From positions 44,082 to 108,081 of the forward strand of contig NZ_SLYB01000002.1 of the NCBI RefSeq assembly GCF_004340985.1: 64,000 nucleotides of DNA, written 5' to 3'. Under the pieces are notes generated by a model, which did not search any database, was not told the origin of the DNA, and saw nothing but the letters and a program-made list of their open reading frames with translations. This DNA is from Cricetibacter osteomyelitidis. GTDB taxonomy: Bacteria; Pseudomonadota; Gammaproteobacteria; Enterobacterales; Pasteurellaceae. Positions 9,879-19,497 of this stretch are shown piece by piece. The stretch's first letter is position 1. Each line of letters begins with the position of its first letter. The position numbers and the translations under genes are program-made.

Positions 9879-9944
9879 CAAGCTATATTTATCCCATTCA
9901 TTTTCTTAATTTCAAATAACAAACATTTATAAATGGAAAGCCTT

Positions 9945-12900
9945 ATGCCGCACAACACCATAACTCTTTTACATCAAGCGCTTGCTCAACGTATTCTTAT
10001 TCTGGACGGTGCAATGGGCACGATGATCCAGCAATATAAACTCACCGAAGCCGATTTCCGTGGTGAGCGGTTTGCACAAAGTGCGGTGGATTTGCGTGGT
10101 AATAATGATCTGTTAAGTCTGACCCAACCGCTGCTGATTAAAGCCATTCACGAGAAATATCTGGCGGCAGGGGCGGATATTATTGAGACCAACACTTTCA
10201 GTGCCACCACTATTGCCCAAGCGGATTATGATCTGCAAGCGGTCGCTTATGAGCTGAATGTTGCAGGGGCAAGACTGGCACGGCTGGCGGCGGATCAATA
10301 TTCCACACCTGATAAGCCCCGTTTCGTTGCCGGTGTGTTAGGACCGACCAACCGCACCGCATCCATTTCCCCCGATGTAAACGACCCCGGTTTCCGCAAT
10401 ATTACCTTTATGCAACTGGTGGAAGCCTACGCTGAAGCTGCCCGAGGCTTGATTGAAGGCGGGGCGGATATTTTGATGATCGAAACCATTTTCGACACCT
10501 TAAACGCCAAAGCCGCTGTATTCGCCATTGAGCAAGTGTTTGAAGAAATGGGTGTGAAATTGCCGGTGATGATTTCCGGCACGATCACCGATGCGTCAGG
10601 GCGAACACTTTCAGGGCAAACCACGGAGGCCTTTTACAACTCACTCCGCCACGCCAAGCCACTCAGTTTCGGCTTAAACTGTGCCTTAGGCCCGAAAGAG
10701 CTGCGGCAGTATGTGGAACAACTATCCAAAATCAGCGAATGTTACGTTTCCGCCCACCCGAACGCCGGTTTGCCGAACGCCTTTGGCGGCTACGATTTAG
10801 GGGCAGAGGAAATGGCAGCACAACTCAAAGAATGGGCAGAGAGTGGTTTCCTGAACATTGTCGGCGGTTGCTGCGGCACGACCCCTGAGCATATTCAAGC
10901 CTTTGCCAACGCAATGCAAGGCATTAAGCCACGACCGCTCCCCACCATTAAAACTGCAATGCGATTGTCGGGGTTGGAGCCGCTGACCATTGATGACGAC
11001 AGCCTGTTCGTCAATGTGGGCGAACGCAATAACGTTACCGGTTCGGCAAAATTCAAACGGTTGATTAAAGAGGAAAAATACGCCGAAGCAATGGAAATCG
11101 CCATTGACCAAGTGGAAAACGGGGCGCAGGTTATTGATGTGAATATGGACGAAGCGTTGCTTGACTCGCAAAAATGTATGACCCGTTTTCTGAATATTAT
11201 GGCGACCGAACCCGATGCGGCGAAAGTGCCGGTGATGATTGACTCAAGTAAATGGGAAGTGATAGAAGCCGGGCTGCAATCTATTCAAGGCAAGGGGATC
11301 GTCAATTCTATTTCTTTGAAAGAGGGCGAGGAAAAATTTATCCAACAGGCGAAACTGGTTCGCCGTTATGGTGCTGCCGTGGTGGTAATGGCATTTGACG
11401 AAGTGGGGCAGGCGGACACCGAAGATCGCAAGGTGGAAATCTGTACCCGAGCCTATCGCATTTTGGTGGATCAACTCGATTTTCCGCCGGAAGATATTAT
11501 TTTCGACCCGAATATTTTTGCCATCGGCACAGGCATTGAGGAACACAACAACTACGGTGTGGACTTTATTAACGCCACCCAACGCATTAAGCAAAGCCTG
11601 CCCTTTGCCAAAATTTCCGGCGGCGTATCCAATATCTCGTTCTCATTTCGTGGCAATAACGCAATGCGTGAGGCAATTCACGCCGTGTTTTTATACCACG
11701 CCATCAAGGTCGGAATGGATATGGGGATTGTCAATGCCGGACAGCTTGCCATTTATGACGATCTCGATCCCGAACTGCGTGAAACGGTGGAAGATGCGGT
11801 GCTAAACCGCCGAGATGATGCTACCGAACGCCTGTTGGATCTTGCAGAAAAATACCGAAACTCGACCGCTAGTACGGAGGAAAACACGGTAGCGGAATGG
11901 CGGACGTGGGCGGTGGAAGAGCGGCTCAAACACGCCTTAGTCAAAGGGATTACGACACATATTATTGAAGACACAGAAGAAGCACGCCAACAATTCAGCT
12001 CGCCACTGGAGGTGATCGAAGGGCCGCTAATGGACGGAATGGACGTAGTGGGCGACCTGTTCGGCGACGGCAAAATGTTCCTGCCACAAGTGGTGAAATC
12101 CGCCCGAGTGATGAAACAATCGGTTGCCTATTTAGAACCCTTTATCAACGCTACCAAGCAAAAAGGCTCAAGCAACGGCAAAGTGGTGATTGCCACCGTG
12201 AAAGGCGATGTGCACGACATCGGCAAAAATATCGTCAGCGTAGTGTTGCAATGTAATAATTTTGAAGTGATCGACCTTGGCGTAATGGTGCCGGCAGATA
12301 AAATTATCGACACGGCAATTCGGGAAAAGGCGGATATCATCGGCTTGAGTGGCTTAATTACGCCATCGCTGGACGAAATGGAATATTTCCTTGGCGAAAT
12401 GAACCGCTTGAAGCTCAATATTCCGGTGATTATCGGCGGAGCGACCACGTCCAAAGAACACACTGCGATTAAACTTTACCCGAAATACGCCTACGAAGTG
12501 ATTTACACCACCAATGCTTCCCGTGCCGTAACCGTCTGTGCCGCCCTGATGAACCCTGACACTAAAGCGGAATTGTGGGAACGCACCAAAAAAGAATACG
12601 AGCAAATTCAGCAGGCTTTCGCCAATAAAAAAGCCCCACGCAAACAGCTATCGATTGCCGAGGCTCGTGCCAACCGCTTTGACGCATTCAGCGGCGAATG
12701 GGCGGATTACCAAGTGCCTGTGCCGAAACAGACCGGCATTATCGAATATAAAAATGTGCCGATTGCGACCCTACGCCAATTTATCGATTGGTCGCCGTTC
12801 TTTAGGCTTTGGGGCTTAATGGGCGGCTACCCCGATGCGTTCGATTATCCGGAAGGCGGCGAAGAAGCACGCAAAGTGTGGAACGATGCCCAACGGGTAT

Positions 12901-13631
12901 TGGACGAATTTGAGCAAAATCATAAACTTAACCCAAGCGGTATTATGGGGATTTTCCCAGCAAACAGCGTAGGCGATGATATCGAAATCTACGCCGATTC
13001 TGACCGCACTTCAGTGGCAGGCGTTGCCTATAATCTCCGCCAACAAGCCGAACGGGGCAAAAACAGCAAAAGCCCGTATAACCTATGTTTGAGCGACTTT
13101 ATCGCAAGCAAAGAGAGCGGTCGCCAAGACTGGTTCGGAATGTTTGCCGTCTGTGCCGGTATCGAAGAACACGATTTGGTGGACGGCTACAAAGCCGCCG
13201 GCGATGACTACAACGCCATTCTGCTGCAAGCCGTGGGCGACCGACTTGCCGAAGCAATGGCGGAATACTTGCATTTTGAACTCCGCACAAAAATCTGGGG
13301 TTATAGCAAAGAAACACTCGAAAACGACCGCTTGATCCGAGAAGACTACACCGGCATCCGCCCCGCCCCCGGCTACCCAAGCTGCCCGGAACACACAGAA
13401 AAACAGATCATTTGGGATCTACTTGAAGTCGAACACCGCATCGGAATGAAACTCACCGAAAGCTACGCAATGTGGCCGGCGGCTTCGGTTTGTGGTTGGT
13501 ATTTCACCCACCCTGCGAGTAACTATTTCACACTAGGACGGATTGATGAAGATCAGGCGAGAGATTATGCGGAGCGTAAGGGCTGGACGGAAAGAGAGAT
13601 GGTGAAGTGGTTGGGAGTGGCGATGGGGTAG
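9945..13631 (+). CDS. metH: Cobalamin-dependent methionine synthase MetH
   Basis: 1228 residues from the ATG at 9945, which has GGAAAG four bases upstream; an in-frame ATG at 9933 would add four residues and has no clear binding site. MetH transfers the methyl group of methyl-THF to homocysteine through cob(I)alamin. Domains in order: homocysteine-binding barrel (DGAMGTMIQ; zinc ligands in GLNCALGP and [11 protein letters not shown]), pterin domain ([23 protein letters not shown]), cobalamin cap, B12 domain with the DxHxxG lower-ligand motif GDVHDIGKN, and the C-terminal S-adenosylmethionine reactivation domain ([12 protein letters not shown]). All five modules are full length. Confidence 0.98.
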   Translation: MPHNTITLLHQALAQRILILDGAMGTMIQQYKLTEADFRGERFAQSAVDLRGNNDLLSLTQPLLIKAIHEKYLAAGADIIETNTFSATTIAQADYDLQAVAYELNVAGARLARLAADQYSTPDKPRFVAGVLGPTNRTASISPDVNDPGFRNITFMQLVEAYAEAARGLIEGGADILMIETIFDTLNAKAAVFAIEQVFEEMGVKLPVMISGTITDASGRTLSGQTTEAFYNSLRHAKPLSFGLNCALGPKELRQYVEQLSKISECYVSAHPNAGLPNAFGGYDLGAEEMAAQLKEWAESGFLNIVGGCCGTTPEHIQAFANAMQGIKPRPLPTIKTAMRLSGLEPLTIDDDSLFVNVGERNNVTGSAKFKRLIKEEKYAEAMEIAIDQVENGAQVIDVNMDEALLDSQKCMTRFLNIMATEPDAAKVPVMIDSSKWEVIEAGLQSIQGKGIVNSISLKEGEEKFIQQAKLVRRYGAAVVVMAFDEVGQADTEDRKVEICTRAYRILVDQLDFPPEDIIFDPNIFAIGTGIEEHNNYGVDFINATQRIKQSLPFAKISGGVSNISFSFRGNNAMREAIHAVFLYHAIKVGMDMGIVNAGQLAIYDDLDPELRETVEDAVLNRRDDATERLLDLAEKYRNSTASTEENTVAEWRTWAVEERLKHALVKGITTHIIEDTEEARQQFSSPLEVIEGPLMDGMDVVGDLFGDGKMFLPQVVKSARVMKQSVAYLEPFINATKQKGSSNGKVVIATVKGDVHDIGKNIVSVVLQCNNFEVIDLGVMVPADKIIDTAIREKADIIGLSGLITPSLDEMEYFLGEMNRLKLNIPVIIGGATTSKEHTAIKLYPKYAYEVIYTTNASRAVTVCAALMNPDTKAELWERTKKEYEQIQQAFANKKAPRKQLSIAEARANRFDAFSGEWADYQVPVPKQTGIIEYKNVPIATLRQFIDWSPFFRLWGLMGGYPDAFDYPEGGEEARKVWNDAQRVLDEFEQNHKLNPSGIMGIFPANSVGDDIEIYADSDRTSVAGVAYNLRQQAERGKNSKSPYNLCLSDFIASKESGRQDWFGMFAVCAGIEEHDLVDGYKAAGDDYNAILLQAVGDRLAEAMAEYLHFELRTKIWGYSKETLENDRLIREDYTGIRPAPGYPSCPEHTEKQIIWDLLEVEHRIGMKLTESYAMWPAASVCGWYFTHPASNYFTLGRIDEDQARDYAERKGWTEREMVKWLGVAMG

Positions 13632-13650
13632 GGGGATTTCCTAATAAAAA

Positions 13651-13676
13651 GTCAGCTTTTGAGCCGACCTTTTTTG
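13651..13676 (+). terminator. Probable metH terminator
   Basis: GTCAGCT / AGCCGAC arms with one mismatch and a four-base loop, followed by a run of six T, 20 bases after the metH stop codon. The stem is imperfect, so confidence is moderate. Confidence 0.5.
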
Positions 13677-13687
13677 ATAGCTATCTT

Positions 13688-13795
13688 TTACTGAGGATAT
13701 CGACGACAATGTTCAGAAACTTTCTCCCATTGTCCTCGTTTGAAACGAAAATATGCTCTCACATGCACAGCTTTTGGATATTGACATTGAAGCAT
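13688..13795 (-). CDS. Small protein of 35 residues, unknown function
   Basis: A 35-codon open frame on the minus strand starts at 13795 and is preceded by a strong ribosome binding site, AGGAG, six bases before the ATG. The product is short, basic and aromatic (contains VHVRAYFRFKRGQWEK and ends CRRYPQ), a pattern I recall from small proteins in phage and accessory regions but cannot name. The same frame stays open about 35 codons further upstream and would encode a hydrophobic segment (IFVIVFILGYLINIVLVIS) without a usual start codon, so this may instead be the tail of a small membrane protein whose start is lost or non-standard. Confidence 0.45.
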   Translation of the reverse strand: MLQCQYPKAVHVRAYFRFKRGQWEKVSEHCRRYPQ

Positions 13796-13926
13796 ATATA
13801 ACTCCTGTGTTGAAATTACGAGAACGATATTGATTAGATAACCTAAAATAAATACAATAACGAAGATTTCAACTATGTCTGTATAGGCATCATAGGAAGA
13901 GGGGCGTTCTCACTTCCATTCCATCT

Positions 13927-13962
13927 CAGCTTGAAATGTTGCCGCATTTCAAGCTGTTTTTT
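13927..13962 (+). terminator. Strong rho-independent terminator without an obvious plus-strand gene
   Basis: Twelve-base perfect arms CAGCTTGAAATG / CATTTCAAGCTG, six-base loop, then six T on the plus strand. The nearest plus-strand gene (metH) ends about 300 bases upstream and has its own weaker hairpin. The element may end a read-through metH transcript or an unannotated small RNA antisense to the 35-residue gene. Confidence 0.75.
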
Positions 13963-13977
13963 ACAAATATCTACATT

Positions 13978-14151
13978 TTATTTTTCTTTCCTTACCCCCT
14001 TAAATGGCTTGCCATCTTGTTTTACATCCATAAATTTCCCTGTAATAGTATCTCGTTTAACCCATAACTCAGTTTTAGGGTTATAAGTTTGAGATCTATC
14101 ACAGACCATACCTTTACGTTGATTATCTCCATATGGAGGATTTTTAGCCAT
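13978..14151 (-). CDS. Small conserved hypothetical protein, 57 residues
   Basis: 57 codons from the ATG at 14151, with AGGAG six bases upstream. The product begins MAKNPPYGDNQRKGMV and ends KQDGKPFKGVRKEK; the intervening part includes RSQTYNPKTELWVKRDT and TGKFMDVK. I recognise this as a small hypothetical family found in many proteobacterial chromosomes and islands, without known function. It is highly charged, with no signal peptide or membrane segment. It lies head to head with the WYL regulator, separated by 157 bp that hold the putative operator. Confidence 0.75.
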   Translation of the reverse strand: MAKNPPYGDNQRKGMVCDRSQTYNPKTELWVKRDTITGKFMDVKQDGKPFKGVRKEK

Positions 14152-14242
14152 ACATGACTCCTTATACTTAAGTTTAGAAAGGTCTTTTCAATTACTGAAA
14201 ACATGTTAAACTATACCAAAGATACATTTTAAAGTCAATATT

Positions 14243-14281
14243 GATCTAAAAAAAAGACCATAATGATCTAAATTTAGGATC
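14243..14281. promoter_or_regulatory. Putative operator of the WYL regulator
   Basis: The octamer GATCTAAA occurs at 14243-14250 and 14265-14272, 22 bp apart (two helical turns). The second copy overlaps the palindrome CTAAATTTAG (14268-14277) and is followed by GATC at 14278. The cluster is 28-66 bp before the start of the WYL regulator and between divergent genes, the expected position for autoregulation. Confidence 0.5.
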
Positions 14282-14308
14282 TTGATGCATTTAACAATGG
14301 GAGGAAAC

Positions 14309-15472
14309 ATGTTTACTCAATCAATAGAGCATTTTTTAGAGAAAAATAGCAAAAAGTTTAATCAAATTGAGCGATTAATTTTTATTGATATTTATCTTAA
14401 TTATTTAGGGGTTATCTCTCGTTTAGATATCATGAATGAATTTGAAATTGCAGCGGCTGCGGCATCAAAAGATCTTAATGAATATAGAGAATTAAATAGA
14501 TCAGGTACATTATTAAATAATAAGGAAAGGGTAACTGAGATATCTGAACAGTTTCAACCTATATTTAAAATTAGTCCTAATGATGCTTTGGATGTTCTGA
14601 TAAATGGATTTAATAGAAATAGATTTACTAAGAAAACCAAGGCTATGTCAATAGAAATAATTAATGATATACAACCTGCCCAAATAGAGGAAGAGTCAAT
14701 TATTAATGTTACTAGAGCTCTACATAGAAAAAAAGGAGTTAGATGTTTATACACATCTAGTAATAGTAAGAAAAATAATGAGCGTATTTTATTTCCGACG
14801 ATCTTATTTATAAATAATCAAGATTGGTATTTTAGGGCTTTTGAACGAGATGATGAATCTGCCCAATTTAAAAACTTTAAGATATCTAGAGTTACAAAAG
14901 CTACTTATGATCCACAATTAGAACCACTAAAAAGTGAAACAATTGAATATGATAATAACTGGAATACATTTATGCCGATAGAAGTAAAAATAAATAGTAA
15001 ACTTCCTGAGCCAATCCAAAGAGGTATCCAAAAGGATTTTTTTATGGAAGATAGTGAATTATTAACTATTACAAGTCGAGCAGCCCTATTTACGTTCATA
15101 AAATCCAATTTCAAAATTGGTTTCACATCTGAAATAGATGATGATAAATTTCTGTATTTTGAATTAGTAAATCAATCTACTATCGAGACTATCTTATCCC
15201 TAGCTAGGATATGTAATAAAAATCATAGATATGCAAATGTACTATCAACTCTACCACTAAGTCAAAATTCAGAAAAAGGACGTCATCGATGTGCAGGATG
15301 TGCTTATGAAGCTGGAATTAGGGATGGTTTAAATAACAAAAAACGCTCTTTGGATGAGCTAGATCTTCCTTACAGCCAGGCGGGAACAGGAAGACACCGA
15401 TCAGCTCAAGAAGCGTATAATCTAGGATGGCAAAAAGGATTTGCGGATTTTAACATTGAACCTCATAGTTAA
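14309..15472 (+). CDS. WYL-domain transcriptional regulator (BrxR/CapW type) with C-terminal repeat extension
   Basis: 387 residues from the ATG at 14309, chosen because GGGAGG precedes it; the frame is open upstream with weaker starts. The N-terminal winged helix (ERLIFIDIYLNYLGVISR, then DIMNEFEIAAAAASKDLNEY) matches the layout of BrxR/CapW regulators, which repress phage-defence operons. Next comes a WYL domain (VRCLYTSSNSKK, then FPTILFINNQDWYFRAFERD and FKISRVTKA) and a WCX-like region. Unusual is a C-terminal extension of about 70 residues with two similar motifs, GRHRCAGCAYEAGIRDG and GRHRSAQEAYNLGWQKG; the first has a CxxC pair. The gene lies upstream of a membrane protein and the Qat operon. 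It is AT-rich with no uptake core. A role in sensing infection is inference. Confidence 0.8.
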   Translation: MFTQSIEHFLEKNSKKFNQIERLIFIDIYLNYLGVISRLDIMNEFEIAAAAASKDLNEYRELNRSGTLLNNKERVTEISEQFQPIFKISPNDALDVLINGFNRNRFTKKTKAMSIEIINDIQPAQIEEESIINVTRALHRKKGVRCLYTSSNSKKNNERILFPTILFINNQDWYFRAFERDDESAQFKNFKISRVTKATYDPQLEPLKSETIEYDNNWNTFMPIEVKINSKLPEPIQRGIQKDFFMEDSELLTITSRAALFTFIKSNFKIGFTSEIDDDKFLYFELVNQSTIETILSLARICNKNHRYANVLSTLPLSQNSEKGRHRCAGCAYEAGIRDGLNNKKRSLDELDLPYSQAGTGRHRSAQEAYNLGWQKGFADFNIEPHS

Positions 15473-15758
15473 AATAAATAATGACCAAGCAAAATTATTA
15501 CCAATTTTAGACATTAGCTAAATCAAAAAATAGTTGGAAAATATATCCTCAGATTTTTTACAGAAGTCGTAGAGCTTATTTATAAAGGGGATTTCGAAAT
15601 GCGTGAGGGCATGTGCATCATTGATTAGGACAATAAATAAAAAGGGCAGTAGCAAGGATGCTAGCATAATTCAGCTTTATTATTAACTTAACACAATCTC
15701 ATTATCTGTATATATCAAAAATGTTTCTTAGTATATACAAAACGAAAAGGAGGAAGTT
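15473..15758. other. Gene-poor stretch with an open fragment and a vap-like operator
   Basis: No complete gene seen. A short open stretch on the plus strand (about 15520-15628) encodes an in-frame fragment ending in EMREGMCIID but lacks a plausible start. GTATATA (15708-15714) and TATATAC (15732-15738) form an inverted repeat just upstream of the decayed vapB and may be its old operator; AAGGAGG at 15747-15753 is its ribosome binding site. Confidence 0.4.
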
Positions 15759-15982
15759 ATACAAACTCATATATTTTAAAGTGGTAACCGTCAAGCGGTG
15801 AGAATTCCTGCTGATTTCCGATTTAATGTGGTTGAAATTTTTTGATGAAAAGTGACGATGTGATTTTATGCCCTATTCGTAAGCTTGAGGAAAGTTTTCT
15901 GGTTTTATTTTACGGTTTTGATGATTTTTGGATGTTATCCGATCACGATAATTTACTACCGTAGGAGCGTGAAGGAACAGGT
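15759..15982 (+). pseudogene. vapB: Decayed VapB-type antitoxin gene
   Basis: After AAGGAGG the sequence reads like a VapB antitoxin but the start codon is ATA and there are several in-frame stops and shifts. Recognisable blocks are SGNRQAVRIPADFRFN, VEIF, DDVILCPIRK, EESFLVLFYGFDD and a LLP-stop-ERE tail matching the LPPQERE ending of Pasteurellaceae VapB1. No vapC follows. A second decayed vapB lies at 23024; the two share direction and about two thirds of their bases by eye. Confidence 0.75.
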
Positions 15983-16168
15983 AGATAAGTTAAAATGTCA
16001 AGATACACAATCAGCAGAAATAATTTATGAATTGCTTGCTATGCATTAAGTTGCTATGCAATTTTGGTTATGAATAACACTAAAGAATTTAAATTAATCA
16101 CTGCTCTTAAATGATAGGATTTGGTATTGTAAATTTAAATACAACCGGTAGGATTTTTAAAAAATTAT
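15983..16168. other. Short intergenic region upstream of the membrane-protein gene
   Basis: Contains an open tail on the plus strand ending QSAEIIYELLAMH then stop near 16050 without a start, possibly the end of a deleted gene. AT-rich sequence follows. I see no convincing promoter; the gene at 16169 has only TAGGA at some distance as a candidate binding site. Confidence 0.35.
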
Positions 16169-16861
16169 ATGGTAAATCAAGTGGACAAAATCAAAGAACT
16201 TAAAAATATACTCGCTGCACTTATGGATGATGTATGGTTCGCATTATTTCTTTTAATCGTAACCTATATAGATGTTTATTTTAGCGTTAAATATAATGTA
16301 TCTATAATTATAGCAATGGAAGATATGGGGAGATATTTCACAAATCCAATTGACTATCTCTATATGATTTTATTGTTTTCAATGATTTTTATTTGTCTAT
16401 TCCCCATATTAAAGATTTTTTATATATTTATCTTGTCTGATGTTTTACAAAATATAGGTTTTAATATTTATCGATCGCCATATGATATAAAATCCCCTGA
16501 AGATTATAAAAATTATTGTTATCTGGATACTGCTATATTGAATGCAGTTAAAGCTAATAATAATGCTTTGATGCAATATTGTGATAGTAAAAAGCAAAGG
16601 TTTATAAGAAATGGATTAAGAAAGAAAGCTATTTGGGGAATGCTGTTCTTATTTGTGTTTTATTATTTGCTTTCTAATAATGGTGGTAATCCGATTTTAA
16701 TTCAGTTGTATATTGATTTCTTGGCATATGCTGAAGAAACATCAAAAATACTTTCCGTGAGTATAATAATTACAAGTCTTTTTCCTTTATTCTATATTTT
16801 AAATGATCTATTCGTTATAGAATCAGAATATATCTATCTTCCTGAAAATAATAAAAAATAG
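16169..16861 (+). CDS. Membrane protein of unknown function upstream of qatABCD
   Basis: 230 residues that I do not recognise. Four hydrophobic segments are visible near residues 22-42, 64-92, 152-170 and 194-216. Between the second and third is a polar loop of about 60 residues (SPYDIKSPEDYKNY, then MQYCDSKKQRFIRNGLRKK) with a basic end, so the loop is probably cytoplasmic. Base composition is very AT-rich, unlike the core genes. The gap to qatA is 125 bp and contains a palindrome, so the gene may be separately transcribed. It may be an accessory to the defence operon; nothing in its sequence proves this. Confidence 0.6.
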   Translation: MVNQVDKIKELKNILAALMDDVWFALFLLIVTYIDVYFSVKYNVSIIIAMEDMGRYFTNPIDYLYMILLFSMIFICLFPILKIFYIFILSDVLQNIGFNIYRSPYDIKSPEDYKNYCYLDTAILNAVKANNNALMQYCDSKKQRFIRNGLRKKAIWGMLFLFVFYYLLSNNGGNPILIQLYIDFLAYAEETSKILSVSIIITSLFPLFYILNDLFVIESEYIYLPENNKK

Positions 16862-16888
16862 TTAGAATAAAATTTATAAATCAAGGGA

Positions 16889-16905
16889 TGTAGTGATACA
16901 CTACA
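16889..16905. promoter_or_regulatory. Palindrome upstream of qatA, shared with vapB remnant
   Basis: TGTAGTG-ata-CACTACA, a perfect seven-base dyad with a three-base centre, 81 bp before the qatA start. Fifteen of its bases (TGTAGTGATACACTA) recur at 23010-23024 across the start codon of the vapB remnant. A repressor operator is the simplest reading. Confidence 0.5.
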
Positions 16906-16986
16906 CTTCCCATACTTTATCATTATAAAAACATTGAAAATGTGTTAAGATGTAAAGACCTATATTTTATAAGTGAGAGTAATTTA

Positions 16987-18753
16987 ATGTGGTCAGATAC
17001 TGAATCTAAAGAAGACTATCTCAATTTTGGTGAAGTATCTCAAATTGTTACTGAAATATTAGAAACTGAAGCTATGCTACCAGTTTCAATAGGTATTTTT
17101 GGTAACTGGGGTGCGGGTAAGTCCTCTCTGTTAAATTTGATTGAGCAACAAATCAAACCTGATGAGTGGATTATAATTAAATTTGATGCTTGGCTTTATC
17201 AGGGGTTTGATGATGCCAGGGCGGCACTTTTAGAAGCGATTGCAAGTCATTTGATTCAAGCTGCCAAAGATGAAGAGACCGTCTTGCAAAAATCCAAAAA
17301 TTTATTAGCTAGAATTGATGGTCTTCGTTTGGCTGGTTTGCTTGCAGAAGGGGCGGCTTTAACAGTAGGTTTTCCTACTTTTGGCTTGGTTTCCAAACTG
17401 CTTGGAACAGCCAAAAATGCTTTAGATGGTATTCAAGATGAAAAAGAAAGTAAGCAAGTTGTAGAAACAGGAAAAGAAATTGTTGATTCAGGAAAAAATC
17501 TTCTCAAACCAAAAGAGAAACAAACACCACCACAACAAATCGATGCATTTAGAAAAGAATATAGTGAAATATTACAGGATTTAGGTAGAAAGCTAGTTAT
17601 TGTAATTGATAATCTTGACCGCTGTTTGCCTGCTAATGCTATTCAAACATTGGAAGCTATTCGTTTATTCCTATTCTTAAATCGCACCGCTTTTATTATC
17701 GCGGCTGATGAGGAAATGATTCGCCATTCGGTTGCAGAGCATTACAAAGATTTGTCCTATCGTCATCAAATAGATTATTTAGATAAGCTCATTCAAATTC
17801 CCATTCGTGTACCGAAAGCTGGCGTTCTTGAAATTCGTGCATATTTGTATATGTTATATGCCATTCATCAAAAATTACCTACTGAAAAACTGGCAAATTT
17901 ACGCCAATTTTTAGAAACCCATTTGCAACAATCTTGGCAAAATCAATCCTTAAATCCAGAACAAGCAGCTAGTAATATTGGTGAACAAGATAATCAAGAT
18001 TTACTGGCAGATTTTGAACGAGCGAACAGAATAGCCCCTTTATTGGCAAATTCACCGAATATTTATGGTAATCCTAGAATTGTAAAACGCATTTTAAATA
18101 CTATTAAAATGCGTACCAAAATTGCAGACAAGCGTCAAATGCCGTTAGATGAAGCGATTATTACCAAATTGGTGATTTTTGAACGATGCGTGGATTCTGA
18201 TGTTGTAACAAAATTTTATCAGCTGATTAATGAAGGAGAGGGCAAACCTGAATTATTAAAAGAACTAGAAAATAATAACGAGCAGATCCTATCTACTCTA
18301 TCTGAAAACAAACCTATTCAAACATTTATCAAAGAATGGGTAAAATTAGAGCCAAAATTATCCGATGTTGATTTGCGAGCAGCAATTTATTTATCTAGAG
18401 AAACTATACCGTTAAATACTTATACTGCTCAACTTTCTCAAAAAGCCCAAGATGCTTTAAGCATTTTACTTAAAACCGCATCAAGAACAGGTTCACAAAA
18501 TACACAAAATGCTATTAAACAGCTAACAATGGATGAGCAAATCTCTGTTATGGAAGCCTTACTTGTACAATTACGAAAAGTGGATAATTGGAAGGAAAGC
18601 CCAAATGGTTTTATGGGCGCTTGTTTGTTGGCGAAAAATTCAGAAGAAGGCGCAAAAATTTTAACTCGCTTCATTATTGAATTGGAAGGTAAAGGTGTTA
18701 ATTATCCGTGGCTTACAAAAAGACTAGAAAACGAAACTTGGTATCAGGAGTAA
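16987..18753 (+). CDS. qatA: QatA, KAP-family P-loop ATPase of the Qat defence system
   Basis: 588 residues from the ATG at 16987 (GAGAG seven bases upstream); an upstream GTG at 16942 in frame is less likely. The KAP NTPase core shows Walker A GIFGNWGAGKSSLL (about residues 36-49), the KFDAWLYQG motif (65-73) and Walker B LVIVIDNLDRC (203-213), with a hydrophobic/Gly-Ala insert near 113-142. The C-terminal 250 residues are helical. Followed at 3 bp by qatB and then a QueC-like and a TatD-like gene, the exact QatABCD order described as an anti-phage system. Probably the ATP-driven regulator or motor of the complex; mechanism is not established. Confidence 0.92.
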   Translation: MWSDTESKEDYLNFGEVSQIVTEILETEAMLPVSIGIFGNWGAGKSSLLNLIEQQIKPDEWIIIKFDAWLYQGFDDARAALLEAIASHLIQAAKDEETVLQKSKNLLARIDGLRLAGLLAEGAALTVGFPTFGLVSKLLGTAKNALDGIQDEKESKQVVETGKEIVDSGKNLLKPKEKQTPPQQIDAFRKEYSEILQDLGRKLVIVIDNLDRCLPANAIQTLEAIRLFLFLNRTAFIIAADEEMIRHSVAEHYKDLSYRHQIDYLDKLIQIPIRVPKAGVLEIRAYLYMLYAIHQKLPTEKLANLRQFLETHLQQSWQNQSLNPEQAASNIGEQDNQDLLADFERANRIAPLLANSPNIYGNPRIVKRILNTIKMRTKIADKRQMPLDEAIITKLVIFERCVDSDVVTKFYQLINEGEGKPELLKELENNNEQILSTLSENKPIQTFIKEWVKLEPKLSDVDLRAAIYLSRETIPLNTYTAQLSQKAQDALSILLKTASRTGSQNTQNAIKQLTMDEQISVMEALLVQLRKVDNWKESPNGFMGACLLAKNSEEGAKILTRFIIELEGKGVNYPWLTKRLENETWYQE

Positions 18754-18756
18754 TCA

Positions 18757-19497
18757 ATGGGAACTTCACAATCTAGCGTAGGACCAAATGGTCGTTCGCC
18801 TTTATTGCCTTCTTGGGTTGATGATAGTCAAGTACTACCACTAACGCCAGACTCGCAAAGATTAAAGGGATTGCGCCAAGCGATTGGTAGGGCTGTGCAA
18901 GGTGGTGGGCGTAATGATGTGCGTAAAGCACTCGGTCATTATGCCAGAAAAGCCAGTGGTGGTAAGCATACTGCCGTACAAAAACTAGGTAAAATTATCC
19001 AAGCAGGTTCGGGCTTATTTGGCATTTTTTCAGACAGTCTGCAACAACAATATTCGGTTAATTTACATAGTTTAAATGGTCAGCCTTGCGATGAAGTTAT
19101 CAACCAAATTACTGAAATTTTGGTTGGTCATCACGGTGATTCAGACAAGATTCGTTCAGCGATGAATGCGGCGTTATCGGAAGCCTTAGAAGGAATAGTG
19201 ACTTTTGATGAAAACAGCATTACTGTTGAAGTTATTGGTAAAATGATGGTTTGTTATTTAACTGAAAGTATTTTTCTGCAAATTACACATGATGCAGGCA
19301 AGGCGTGGAATAAGGCAGATAATCCTGTTCAAATTTCTGACATTGAAAATGATTTAAGGCAATTAATTCGCGAGGTGGTGGATATTACACTCGCCCCTAA
19401 ATTCACGGATGATATTTACTATTTAACAACCGAGCAAATGCAAGAAATTCAGAACCAAGCTATTTTGGAAATTTGGGAAATATGGGAGGCTTATTGA
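18757..19497 (+). CDS. qatB: QatB, Qat defence system component of unknown activity
   Basis: 246 residues. Identified by position between the KAP ATPase and the QueC-like gene and by the Gly/Ser-rich start (MGTSQSSVGPNGRSPLLPSW) typical of QatB. It has no signal peptide, membrane segment or catalytic motif that I can see. Residues 45-75 are basic (GGGRNDVRKALGHYARKASG). It starts 3 bp after qatA and its TGA stop overlaps the ATG of qatC, so the proteins are likely made in fixed proportion. Confidence 0.88.
   Translation: MGTSQSSVGPNGRSPLLPSWVDDSQVLPLTPDSQRLKGLRQAIGRAVQGGGRNDVRKALGHYARKASGGKHTAVQKLGKIIQAGSGLFGIFSDSLQQQYSVNLHSLNGQPCDEVINQITEILVGHHGDSDKIRSAMNAALSEALEGIVTFDENSITVEVIGKMMVCYLTESIFLQITHDAGKAWNKADNPVQISDIENDLRQLIREVVDITLAPKFTDDIYYLTTEQMQEIQNQAILEIWEIWEAY

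Noticed and set aside
10113-13394. Several long antisense frames within metH
   Set aside because: They are shadows of a highly conserved, GC-richer gene; none has a start signal or known domain.
14022-14204. Open frame of 60 codons on the minus strand overlapping the small gene at 13978-14151
   Set aside because: The other frame has a good ribosome binding site and a recognisable conserved product; this one has neither.
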